The notes: a model not told the origin generated them from the sequence alone. 19,070 nucleotides of DNA from CAYQAJ01 sp964415245 (GCA_964415245.1 CAYQAJ010000075.1:1-19070), one strand, 5' to 3'. Counted from the first letter of the stretch, positions 6,049-13,431 are shown. Numbers and translations: made by a program.

Positions 6049-8475
6049 TCATGACAAACGCAGCTCTACCACCAGCGGCAGGTGGTCCGACGCCACGTGG
6101 GTCAGCGTGGTGTTGGGCACTTCGACTCGTTCGACCTCGAGGTCGTGGCTGATGAACACGTGGTCAATGCGGCGCATCGGTCGACGGCCGTACCACGTGG
6201 CGCGAGGGCGGTGGCCGTTCATGCTCACTTGCGCGTCGCGCAGTTTGGCGGCCGCGCGGCCATATACGCGCGAGCGTGGGGTCGAGTTGAAATCGCCGCA
6301 CAGCACCATGGGCGTTTTGCACTGCGGGTGGTCGAGCCACTGGGGGCCCAACAGTTCCTCGACTTGCGCCAGTGCCGCCCCGGGGGCCACGTCCAAGTGA
6401 GTATTGACCAACTGCACGGGCAGGCCATCAAAGTCGAGCTCGACCCACAGCGCGCCCCGCGGCTTAAGACGAATCCGACGATTGCCTTCCGCCAACACTG
6501 CCGCCCGCACGAGCTTCATGGGCACGCGGCTGAGGATGGCGTCGCCCTGGAGCTCTTCCGCCAGCCGCCACGTGGGGTGGAAGTGGAAGTCCATGTCGAG
6601 CGCACGAGCCACGACCTGTGCCTGGTCGAGGTCGCCCGTGCGGCGGCGGCCCACATCCAGCTCTTGCAGCGCGACCACGTCGGGCTCGCACTGCGCAATG
6701 ACGCGAGCGATGCGGGCCGGCGACAGTTTGCCGTCGAGCCCGATGCAATAGTGTACGTTATAGGTAACCAGGCGCAAGGCGCGCGGATGCCGACGCGGCA
6801 CGGCCCAGGGAGCCGCCTCCGGCAGCCACTGCCGCCCCAGTCGGTCGAGTGCCGCCTCGCGCAGGTCGAGCGCTCGCAGGTAGGAACGGCCGTGATGGGG
6901 GAGTCGCGCGTCGACCGGCAACAGCGCGAAGCCGTGCGTTTCGTCGGGGCCGGTACCCGCGTGCGCGCCGCTCTCCCAGGCGAAGGAAACCGGCTTGGCG
7001 CCGTGCCGCCAACCGCACAGCACCAAGTGGCCCGCATCCGGGTGGTGGCAGAGCGCGACCAGATCGCGAGCCGCCTCGTCGAGAAAGGGATGGTCGGCGC
7101 CAAGCACTTGCTCGGCTGCCCGCGGCAGTTCGAAGGTGCCGTCCGAGGTGATGGCCGAGATCGTCCCGTCGTCGGCGGCGACGAGCGCCATTGGCACATG
7201 GGCCTGTTCCACGAGGTCCTTGGCGATGGCGCGGCGGGTCTCAGCAGCGGGCGGCGAGGGCAGGTACACGTGCGCCACGGGTCCCATTGCGGCGACGGAG
7301 AGATTCGCAGCGGCTGTGTCCGCGTCGGCCGAGGGTCTGGGCGAGAACAGCCGCGCCAGCCATCCGCCGCCGAGCCAGGCGGACCGATGCAGCGTCGATG
7401 ACGGTGAGGCGGCGCGCCTCCGAACGTCGGTCTCTCCGGTTTGCTTTGGCCTCGCACCGTCGGCAATCGGTACTACGCTTTCCACCGCGTCGCGCACTGC
7501 CTCGTCGATGTTGCGACCGGCCAGCTTGGGATACGGTATCGTCTCCTCCTGGCCGTGATCCGAGTAGACCCACACGTCGTAGTCGCGCCGCACCGATCGC
7601 CGCGCGGAGCGCCAAATGCGCCAAATGGCGTGGTCAATGCCCTTAAGGGTCCAATGGGCAAACGCCGACGAGGGACCGCGGCGATGGGCCTGCTCGTCGT
7701 AACCCAGCAGATTCAGTTGGATGATGGGCAGCCCTCGCGCCACGTCCATCGAGGCGCCAATCACTACCAGCTCGCGCAGCACAATGCTCACGGCCACGCG
7801 CCCCGGCACCATGAGCAGCTCCTTGCCCAGTTCTCGGCCGCCGAATACGCCGCGAGCGCAGTCGACCAGGGCCATGAAGAACTCGACGATCATCAGCACC
7901 GCGACGCGGAGCAGGCTCCAGCCGTATCCGGCAAACAAGGCGGCCAGCTTCAGCGGATTCATCGCCGCGAGCAGGCCACCCCAGCCGATCGTCGAGGCAC
8001 AGAAATGGGCCTCCGCAGCGCCGCCCGAGTACACGTTGCAATACGCGCTTCCCTCTTCCAGCAGCGCGACCCGACCCGAGCTCACGCGCTCTTCGACTTG
8101 TTGCGCCGGTTCGGGGTAGTACATCCGCATGATCTTGCCGCTGGCGTGGTCGCGGAAGCAGAACGCGGGCACGGCAGTCTTCTCGCCGTAAAACAGCTCG
8201 GCCTGGAAAGCCGGCGTGCTCGACGGGAGTCCCGAGTAGAGCGAGTGCAGCCGGTGTCGCTCCTGGCGGATCAGGCGGCTTAAGAACGGGGTCCGGCCGG
8301 CGCGGATGGCGTGTTCGAGCTGCGAGCGGGACAGGCCGTCGATCTGCACCAGGATCAGGCCGGGCTGAGCCGCCGTCCCCTTCGAGCGCGGCAACCCCAA
8401 CAGCCAGACGGCCCATTCGCTGCGGCTCAGCGAGCGGCGCAGGGCGGCCAGACGTGCATTCCAGCGAGTAATCAT
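6049..8475 (-). CDS. Bifunctional phosphodiesterase: alkaline-phosphatase-superfamily domain fused to EEP domain
   Basis: 808 residues from the ATG at 8475, whose ATG overlaps the stop of the glycosyltransferase (ATGA). The frame stays open 91 codons further upstream, but that part lies inside the glycosyltransferase gene. Residues ~38-525 match type I phosphodiesterase/nucleotide pyrophosphatase proteins: Asp46 (LVQIDGLS), a likely Thr87 nucleophile (SSTPAFQ), Asp260/His264 (YDEQAH), Asp306-His307 (SDHG) and His514 (ETHG) form a plausible two-metal site. Residues ~567-808 are an EEP domain: Asn573 (TYNVHY), Glu605 (LQELD), His693 (NTHLD), Asp728-Asn730 (GDFN), Asp771 (RIDHVF) and Asp797-His798 (SDHLP). 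A hydrophobic stretch at 175-212 may touch the membrane. Substrate is unknown; both superfamilies contain nucleotide- and phospholipid-cleaving enzymes. Confidence 0.85.
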   Translation of the reverse strand: MITRWNARLAALRRSLSRSEWAVWLLGLPRSKGTAAQPGLILVQIDGLSRSQLEHAIRAGRTPFLSRLIRQERHRLHSLYSGLPSSTPAFQAELFYGEKTAVPAFCFRDHASGKIMRMYYPEPAQQVEERVSSGRVALLEEGSAYCNVYSGGAAEAHFCASTIGWGGLLAAMNPLKLAALFAGYGWSLLRVAVLMIVEFFMALVDCARGVFGGRELGKELLMVPGRVAVSIVLRELVVIGASMDVARGLPIIQLNLLGYDEQAHRRGPSSAFAHWTLKGIDHAIWRIWRSARRSVRRDYDVWVYSDHGQEETIPYPKLAGRNIDEAVRDAVESVVPIADGARPKQTGETDVRRRAASPSSTLHRSAWLGGGWLARLFSPRPSADADTAAANLSVAAMGPVAHVYLPSPPAAETRRAIAKDLVEQAHVPMALVAADDGTISAITSDGTFELPRAAEQVLGADHPFLDEAARDLVALCHHPDAGHLVLCGWRHGAKPVSFAWESGAHAGTGPDETHGFALLPVDARLPHHGRSYLRALDLREAALDRLGRQWLPEAAPWAVPRRHPRALRLVTYNVHYCIGLDGKLSPARIARVIAQCEPDVVALQELDVGRRRTGDLDQAQVVARALDMDFHFHPTWRLAEELQGDAILSRVPMKLVRAAVLAEGNRRIRLKPRGALWVELDFDGLPVQLVNTHLDVAPGAALAQVEELLGPQWLDHPQCKTPMVLCGDFNSTPRSRVYGRAAAKLRDAQVSMNGHRPRATWYGRRPMRRIDHVFISHDLEVERVEVPNTTLTHVASDHLPLVVELRLS

Positions 8476-9761
8476 AGTTCTTCCAGGTCGGATGCGCCAA
8501 AGCCGAGCACGGCGCGCTCCAGTGCCGTACCCACGTTGCTCCAGATGCGCAGCTCCTCCCGCACCCGCCGCACCGCCGCCGACCAGACGCTCTCGTCGAC
8601 GATGCGTGCGTCGCGCGACTGGCTGGCCAGGGATTCGTACAGCGCCAGCATGCGGGCGGCGCAACGGGGCATCGAAAACGAGTCGGCCGTGCGCCGCGCC
8701 CCCTCGCTCAGCTTTTGGCGGACATCGGGCGGCTGCGAGGCGACCCAAGCGAGGGCGGCCGCAAAGGAGGCTTCGTCCTGGTCGTCGAGCATGCGGCCGT
8801 TTTCGCCATCGCGCATCACGTCGCTCACCCCCGGCGCGCGGATCGCCACGACCGGCACTCCGGCCGCCATGGCCTCGGTGAGGACCATCCCCTGCGTCTC
8901 GCTCAGGGAGGCGAAGGCGAATACGTCCATGGCGTGGTAGGCGGCGCGCAGCTTCTCGCGCCCCAGCAGGCCGGCATGTGTGAGTCGGTCGCGCAGGCCG
9001 GCGCGATCCAGGTATGAGTGAATCGCCTGCTCCTGCTTACCCTTGCCCGCGAGCAGAAACCGTGCCTGGGGATGATTGCGCAGGAAGGCCGCTACCGCGC
9101 GGACGAGAAAATCAAGATTCTTTTCCGGTGCGAGCCGGCCGACGTGACCCACCACGAATGAATCGGGCGCAATGCCCCACTCGCTCCGCGCGGCGTGGCG
9201 GTCGCCCTGCGCCAACCACTCGAAGTCGACGCCCGTGGGGATCACCTCGATCGGCACGGTCACTTCGTACTGGCGCAGGAAGTCGGCGATCGACTTGCTG
9301 GGAGCGATCACCGTGTCGCACAGGTTACAGTACCCCGTCGCCACGTCGACGATCAACCGCTTCCATACCTCCCAGTCGCCGGCGACGTAGTGCGTGTACT
9401 TGTGGTATTGGGTGTGGTGCGTGAACACGACGGGCAGGTCGTACAGCGCCGCGGCGCGCAGCGCGCTGTGGCCCAGCAGGAAGGGATGGTGCGAGTGCAC
9501 CACGTTCGGCTGGAACTGCTCGATGGTTCGATGCGTCGCCGCGGGAATCGGCAGCGGCCACGAGAAGTCGCTGTCGCGAAACTGTTCGATCGCCGGCACA
9601 CGCAACACATTCGACTCGTCGTCGGGCGTGCCGTCGAACGTCGGCGCCACGACCAGCACCCGGTGTCCCTGACGCCGAAACTCGTCGGCGAAGCCGGCCA
9701 CGCTGCGAGCGACGCCCCCCACGTGTGGAGCGTACGTGTTGGTGAACATGAGGACGTTCAT
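8472..9761 (-). CDS. GT4 glycosyltransferase, possibly a diacylglycerol glucosyltransferase
   Basis: 429 residues with a GT-B fold of family GT4. The N-terminal Rossmann half starts MNVLMFTNTYAPHVGGVARS, with the acceptor-side Gly-Gly loop at 15-16, then HSHHPFLLG (89-97) and FTHHTQYHKYTHYV (113-126). The C-terminal donor-binding half has GHVGRLAPEKNLDFL (205-219) and the retaining E-x7-E pair, Glu288 and Glu296, in SETQGMVLTEAMAAG. The THHTQYHKYTHY stretch resembles the HT-Y--Y-HY segment of bacterial 1,2-diacylglycerol 3-glucosyltransferases, so a lipid acceptor at the cytoplasmic membrane is likely, but other GT4 acceptors are possible. About 60 C-terminal residues extend past the core. 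It is the first gene of an operon whose second gene overlaps it by 4 bases. No strong Shine-Dalgarno is visible. Confidence 0.85.
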   Translation of the reverse strand: MNVLMFTNTYAPHVGGVARSVAGFADEFRRQGHRVLVVAPTFDGTPDDESNVLRVPAIEQFRDSDFSWPLPIPAATHRTIEQFQPNVVHSHHPFLLGHSALRAAALYDLPVVFTHHTQYHKYTHYVAGDWEVWKRLIVDVATGYCNLCDTVIAPSKSIADFLRQYEVTVPIEVIPTGVDFEWLAQGDRHAARSEWGIAPDSFVVGHVGRLAPEKNLDFLVRAVAAFLRNHPQARFLLAGKGKQEQAIHSYLDRAGLRDRLTHAGLLGREKLRAAYHAMDVFAFASLSETQGMVLTEAMAAGVPVVAIRAPGVSDVMRDGENGRMLDDQDEASFAAALAWVASQPPDVRQKLSEGARRTADSFSMPRCAARMLALYESLASQSRDARIVDESVWSAAVRRVREELRIWSNVGTALERAVLGFGASDLEEL

Positions 9762-9898
9762 AGGCGGCGCTCGCGGCTCGTCGTGCAGCCTTCACGGGTC
9801 ATGGGGAATTGGTAATGGGACAACTCGACATGGTTGCCCGTGCTATGAGGTGCGGCGGGTCATCTTGCCGGATACTGTTACTTGGGAACTACCTGTTG

Positions 9899-9915
9899 TT
9901 GGCACGGCGATTGCA
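9899..9915 (+). promoter_or_regulatory. Sigma-54-type promoter P1 (-24/-12)
   Basis: TTGGCACG-GCGA-TTGCA agrees at every conserved position with the sigma-54 consensus TGGCACG-N4-TTGC, and GG (9901-9902) and GC (9913-9914) are exactly ten bases apart. Predicted +1 is about 9926. No coding gene starts soon after on this strand; the next feature is an intrinsic terminator at 10045-10070. Confidence 0.65.
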
Positions 9916-9925
9916 CTCGCTCTGC

Positions 9926-10070
9926 GGTGTCCTCGGCCGACACGGCGCGCCGCTTTGGGTCCGGCGGGTCAGCGGGATCCGTGGTGCCGCGAGGCGGCAG
10001 CCCACCCAGGCTCGCGAGGATCACCGATAGCGTCGGCTGGTTTGCCACCCCGCGGGGGGTGGTTTATTTT
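9926..10070 (+). ncRNA. Candidate sigma-54-dependent small RNA or galT leader
   Basis: The interval runs from the +1 predicted for promoter P1 to the end of an intrinsic terminator, about 145 nt, with no credible ORF. It contains a GTGTC/GACAC hairpin at its 5' end (9927-9943), a TGCCGC-GAG-GCGGCA hairpin (9985-9999), and a CGCGAG/CTCGCG pairing (9988-9993 with 10011-10016) that would compete with the second hairpin. It matches no RNA family I recognise. Alternatively it is a leader in which the terminator attenuates galT. Confidence 0.35.
10045..10070 (+). terminator. Strong intrinsic terminator between P1 and galT
   Basis: CCACCCC (10045-10051) pairs with GGGGTGG (10056-10062) around a GCGG loop and is followed at once by TTTATTTT. 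It points along the plus strand, although the only gene to its left is on the minus strand, so it needs a non-coding or leader transcript to act on. Confidence 0.75.
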
Positions 10071-10097
10071 ACGCGTCCGTGCTTCGTACGGCTGGTC

Positions 10098-10114
10098 TGG
10101 CAGGCTCCTTGCAT
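10098..10114 (+). promoter_or_regulatory. Sigma-54-type promoter P2 of galT
   Basis: TGGCAGG-CTCC-TTGCAT has GG (10099-10100) and GC (10111-10112) exactly ten bases apart and departs from the sigma-54 consensus at one position (G for C in GGCAC). Predicted +1 is about 10124, leaving a 21-base leader that contains the AGGTG ribosome site of galT. Confidence 0.55.
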
Positions 10115-10144
10115 TGTACGAGCGATATCGCACGCAGGTGCGCT

Positions 10145-11155
10145 ATGCTGCGCTATGACGTAACCACCAACGACTGGGTCATTTTCGCGCCCAGCCGCGC
10201 GCTGCGGCCGCACCAGTTCCAACGGGGTAGCGAAAAGCGTGCCGAGGTTCCATCGGGGACGGAGCGACCCTGCCCATTTTGTCCCGGCAACGAGCAGATG
10301 ACGCCCCCCGAGATCACCGCCGTCCGCGAGGGGACGGCGCCCAACACGCCGGGCTGGAAGGTGCGTGTTACGCCCAACAAGTTTCCGGCCCTGCGGATCG
10401 AGGAGGCTAACGGCCGGACGGAGGAAGGGCGGCTGTTTCGCGCCATGGGGGGCTGCGGAGCCCACGAGGTGATCATTGAAACGCCCGACCACAATCTGCC
10501 TCCCGCGCTGCAGTCGCCCGAGCACCTGGCCCTCGTGCTGCGCGTGCTGCAGGATCGCTACAACGACCTGACGCGCGACGCGCGGTTCCAGACGATCGTG
10601 ATCTTCAAGAACTACGGCGTCGAGGCGGGCACGTCGCTGGTCCATCCCCACTGGCAGTTGATCGCCACGCCCGTCGTGCCCTCGACGTTGCGTCGCAAGC
10701 ACGCCATCGCCACGCAGTATTTCGACCAGACGGGCCAGTGCCTGTACTGCGCGCTGCTCGAGGCAGAGCTGACTGCCCGGCAGCGCGTGCTGGTCGAGAC
10801 CGAGCACTTCGTGGCAATTCTCCCGTATGCTTCGCACACGCCGTTCGAAACGTGGGTGCTTCCCAAGCGCCATCAGTCGTCGTTCCGCTGGGTCGACCCG
10901 TCGTTGCTCCGGCCGCTGGCCGACGTGCTCAAGACGGTGCTGGGCAAGCTGCGCGTCGGGCTGGGCGACCCGGCCTTTAATCTGACGGTCAATACCGTGT
11001 CGAGGGGGGACGAGGGCGAGAGCTTTTTCCTCTGGCACCTGCAAATCGTGCCGCGTCTAACAACGCCGGCAGGCTTCGAGCTGGGGAGCGGCATGGCCAT
11101 CAATACGATGCTGCCGGAGGACGCGGCGGGGTTCCTGCGCGACGTAAAGGAATGA
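10145..11155 (+). CDS. galT: Galactose-1-phosphate uridylyltransferase
   Basis: 336 residues from the ATG at 10145 (MLRYDVTTNDWVIFAP). The frame extends 22 codons further up, but that region holds the P2 promoter and lacks similarity to the family. The enzyme moves UMP between UDP-glucose and galactose-1-phosphate or a related hexose-1-phosphate, in the cytoplasm. The active-site HPHWQ (His167, His169, Gln171) supplies the histidine that becomes uridylylated. CPFC (Cys43, Cys46) is the usual zinc pair, HEVIIETPDHN (107-117) a conserved family segment, and WHLQIVPR (297-304) the second HIT-like half. It follows its own sigma-54-type element by about 20 bases. Planctomycete and other environmental genomes often place this gene near glucan metabolism and UspA/Hsp20 stress genes, so a role in storage sugar use under stress is plausible; that is inference. 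Confidence 0.92.
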   Translation: MLRYDVTTNDWVIFAPSRALRPHQFQRGSEKRAEVPSGTERPCPFCPGNEQMTPPEITAVREGTAPNTPGWKVRVTPNKFPALRIEEANGRTEEGRLFRAMGGCGAHEVIIETPDHNLPPALQSPEHLALVLRVLQDRYNDLTRDARFQTIVIFKNYGVEAGTSLVHPHWQLIATPVVPSTLRRKHAIATQYFDQTGQCLYCALLEAELTARQRVLVETEHFVAILPYASHTPFETWVLPKRHQSSFRWVDPSLLRPLADVLKTVLGKLRVGLGDPAFNLTVNTVSRGDEGESFFLWHLQIVPRLTTPAGFELGSGMAINTMLPEDAAGFLRDVKE

Positions 11156-11255
11156 GCGCCTGGGCCCCGCTTGACGGGGGCATTTGTCCATGCGCTCTTA
11201 ATGGCTAGGGGCAAGGAACCGACGCACTGCACAAACCGCACCAAGGAGAAGCGTC

Positions 11256-11720
11256 ATGAAAACCATCGCTTTCCTGTCGGAGAAAAAGGTGCCCTTTCGG
11301 CTGGTGCCGCACGCCGAAGTGTACGACGCCCAGCGCCTGGCCCAGACGCTGCACGTATCGGGCCGCGAAGTGGCCAAGACGGTGTTGTTGCGGTCGGCGG
11401 CGAGCCACGTCTACGTGGTGGCGGTGCTTCCGGCCACGCGGCACGTCGATCTGACCAAAGCGGGTCGGGCGCTGGGAAGCGGAAAGTTCGAGCTGGCCAA
11501 CGAGCAAGAGATCGCCCAGCACTGCCCCGACTGCGAAACGGGCGTGCTGCCCCCGTTCGGATCGCAGTACGGCATGCGAACGCTGATGGACGAGAGCCTG
11601 TTGGGCCGCGACGAGATCATGTTTGAGGCCAACACCCACCGCGAAGCGATCCGCATGAAGGTGGCCGACTATCGCGGCGTCGAACAGCCGCTCACGGCGG
11701 CGTTTGCCAGCGAATCGTAG
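11256..11720 (+). CDS. YbaK/EbsC/ProX-type aminoacyl-tRNA deacylase
   Basis: 154 residues, one complete YbaK domain. Proteins of this family remove wrongly attached amino acids from tRNA in trans, for example Cys or Ala from tRNA-Pro. Visible markers are the conserved Lys41 in the REVAKTVLL segment, the LPPFG loop (98-102, family GxxPPFG) and a MDESLLGRDEIMF segment followed by a small-residue turn. The start is supported by a strong AAGGAGA eight to nine bases before the ATG. It stands 100 bases after galT and ends 28 bases before the Nudix-eIF2B gene, so it probably shares a transcript with the latter. Which tRNA it edits cannot be told from the sequence. Confidence 0.88.
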   Translation: MKTIAFLSEKKVPFRLVPHAEVYDAQRLAQTLHVSGREVAKTVLLRSAASHVYVVAVLPATRHVDLTKAGRALGSGKFELANEQEIAQHCPDCETGVLPPFGSQYGMRTLMDESLLGRDEIMFEANTHREAIRMKVADYRGVEQPLTAAFASES

Positions 11721-11747
11721 TGCTTTCTGCAACGACCTTGGCACGAC

Positions 11748-13100
11748 ATGCCCGCCAAGCCGCGTCCTACTTCCGAGGCGTCGGCCGGTTCTTCCGGCGA
11801 TTCGCCGCAGCGTCAGAACGTGGTCACCGCGTTTCTCTATGACGGCCGCCGCGTGCTCCTGGCGCAGCGAAGTGAGCGCGTTTCCACCTACCCGGGCCAT
11901 TGGGCCGGCATCTCCGGCTACCTTGAGGGCGACAGTCCGTTGGAATGGGCCTTGGTCGAAGTGCGCGAGGAATGCGGCGTCGAGCGCGGCAGGCTGACAC
12001 TGCTGGGGAGCGGCCCGCCGCTGGAAGTCGACGACGCGGGCCGGGCATTTCGCGTCCACCCGTTTCTTTTTCTGCTCGACGACCCAAGCGGCGTGCGCCA
12101 CGACTGGGAAGCCACACGGTTCGAGTGGGTCGATTTCGAGGCGATGCTGCGTCGTGAGCGGCAGCCGACAGTGCCGCAGCTCTACGAAGCCTTTGAGAGC
12201 GTGTGGCCGCCCTGGCCGCCGGAAAAGGCCATCGCCGCCAACGTCGACCTGGCAATGCGTTGGCTGCGCAACGACCGCGACATGGGAGCTGGCACGCTGG
12301 CGCGGGCCGCGGCAGACGAAGTGGTCAAGCTGGCACGCCTGTGCCCGGCGGAGTGGTTCGCAAAGCTACAGTCGCTGTTGGATGAGGCAATCGAGAAGCT
12401 CGAGGGAGTGCGGCCCGCCATGGCGGCGGTCGTCAATCTCATGGACGACGTGCGACCGCTCCTCGCCGACGCGCGTTCGCCCGATGAGCTGGCTGCGGCC
12501 ATCGAAGACTTGATCGAGCGGTCGCGGCAAGCCGAAGAACGCGTTGCGCAACAAGTGGCGGCGGGCATCGCCCCGGGATGGCAGGTGATGACGATCAGCT
12601 ATTCGGGCACGGTGCAGCGTGCACTATTGGCCGCCGCCGACAAGCTCCAGCGCGTGCTGGTATGCGAAGGGAGGCCGCTACTGGAAGGACGGCGACTGGC
12701 TGCCGAACTCGAGGAGCGCGGTGTGCCCATCACGCTGCTGACCGACGCTCAGGCGTTCGCGCTCATGAAGCAGGCCGACATGGTCCTGCTAGGCGCCGAC
12801 ACAGTGCTTGCCGACGGATCGGTGGTCAACAAAGCGGGGAGCACGCTCTTGGCGCTGGCAGCGCGGCACTGGGGCAAGCCGGTGGTCGTGGCGGCCGAGT
12901 CGATGAAGATCGCCCGCGGGCCGTCTCCCGAGTCCCCTCCAACGGAAAAGAATCCGGCCGAGGAGGTCTGGCCCGATTCGCCACCAGGTGTCGACGTGGC
13001 CAACGTCTACTTCGACACGCTGCCAGCGTCACTCATCGACCGGCTGGTCACCGAGCGCGGCGTCACCGACCTGCGCCACGGCATGTCGCGCGGTGGTTGA
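11748..13100 (+). CDS. Nudix domain fused to an eIF2B/ribose-1,5-bisphosphate-isomerase-like domain
   Basis: 450 residues. Residues ~22-160 are Nudix-like (VTAFLYDGRRVLLAQRSE), but the Nudix box at 57-78 is altered: it is one residue short after the first Gly, has Asp in place of the first Glu, and Val70 where the box Arg belongs, while Glu71, Glu74 and Glu75 remain. Residues ~180-450 match the eIF2B alpha/R15P isomerase/MtnA superfamily: helical N-part, ISYSGTVQRAL (283-293), CEGRPLLEGRRLA (306-318), LLGADTVLADGSVVNKAGS (347-365, Asp351) and AESMK (383-387). Where isomerases have a catalytic Cys (THC), this protein has Ser284, so it resembles regulatory eIF2B subunits more than active isomerases. 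Function is unknown; it may sense a nucleotide or sugar phosphate. No Shine-Dalgarno is seen. Confidence 0.85.
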   Translation: MPAKPRPTSEASAGSSGDSPQRQNVVTAFLYDGRRVLLAQRSERVSTYPGHWAGISGYLEGDSPLEWALVEVREECGVERGRLTLLGSGPPLEVDDAGRAFRVHPFLFLLDDPSGVRHDWEATRFEWVDFEAMLRRERQPTVPQLYEAFESVWPPWPPEKAIAANVDLAMRWLRNDRDMGAGTLARAAADEVVKLARLCPAEWFAKLQSLLDEAIEKLEGVRPAMAAVVNLMDDVRPLLADARSPDELAAAIEDLIERSRQAEERVAQQVAAGIAPGWQVMTISYSGTVQRALLAAADKLQRVLVCEGRPLLEGRRLAAELEERGVPITLLTDAQAFALMKQADMVLLGADTVLADGSVVNKAGSTLLALAARHWGKPVVVAAESMKIARGPSPESPPTEKNPAEEVWPDSPPGVDVANVYFDTLPASLIDRLVTERGVTDLRHGMSRGG

Positions 13101-13194
13101 CCGGACGACGACGCAGACGCGACCCCATTCCGGCATCCAGCTACACAATCTTCTCGATCCTTGCGGCAGGTGCGCCATAATCACGCACGCCCGA

Positions 13195-13395
13195 CTACGG
13201 CATCGGCGGCAGGTATTCGATGCCGCTCGGAATCTCGCTGATGCTCGCCAGCCACATGAGCAGGCCAAAGAGCAGCGCCAGCACAACGAGCACGACCATG
13301 CCCGTGATGCGCTGCCGTCGCAGGTCGGCATCATGCAGGGCCGATTGTTTCGACCCACGCGGAGCCGGTGGCCGGTTTCTGGTTACCGTGGACAT
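13195..13395 (-). CDS. Small single-pass membrane protein
   Basis: 66 residues. A basic, Pro- and Arg-rich N-terminus (1-30) is followed by one clear transmembrane helix, ITGMVVLVVLALLFGLLMWL (residues 30-49), and a short tail ending IEYLPPMP. Positive-inside bias places the N-terminus in the cytoplasm. The start is supported by GGGAGG six bases before the ATG, itself just after a perfect 8-bp hairpin. It follows the isoaspartate methyltransferase gene on the same strand with a 181-base gap. No family is recognised. The strong ribosome site and well-formed helix make it more credible than an accidental frame. Confidence 0.65.
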   Translation of the reverse strand: MSTVTRNRPPAPRGSKQSALHDADLRRQRITGMVVLVVLALLFGLLMWLASISEIPSGIEYLPPMP

Positions 13396-13407
13396 GACCC
13401 ACCTCCC

Positions 13408-13431
13408 GGGAGCGGCAACAAACCCGCTCCC
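13408..13431 (-). promoter_or_regulatory. Hairpin abutting the ribosome site of the small membrane protein
   Basis: GGGAGCGG (13408-13415) and CCGCTCCC (13424-13431) form a perfect 8-bp stem with an 8-base loop. On the minus strand the stem ends directly at the GGGAGG ribosome site, and its last arm (CTCCC) could instead pair with GGGAG elsewhere, so it may affect translation. Confidence 0.4.

Noticed and set aside
6082..7401. A 439-codon plus-strand open frame opposite the phosphodiesterase gene
   Set aside because: It is antisense to a gene with intact catalytic motifs; long antisense frames are expected at this GC content, and its translation shows no domain.
9961..10020. Resemblance of the GCCGCGAGGCGGCAGCC stretch to the SRP RNA core
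   Set aside because: The conserved GGAA tetraloop and the flanking GUCAGG/AGCAG bases of SRP domain IV are absent; it is a simple GC hairpin.
9736..10158. Overlapping frames of 73 to 140 codons in the gap between the glycosyltransferase and galT
   Set aside because: They are basic and low in recognisable motifs, lack ribosome sites and run through the promoter and terminator signals.
11738..11753. TTGGCACG-ACAT-GC near the Nudix-eIF2B start as a sigma-54 site
   Set aside because: The -24 half is good, but the -12 half lacks TTGC at the correct spacing and the element overlaps the start codon.
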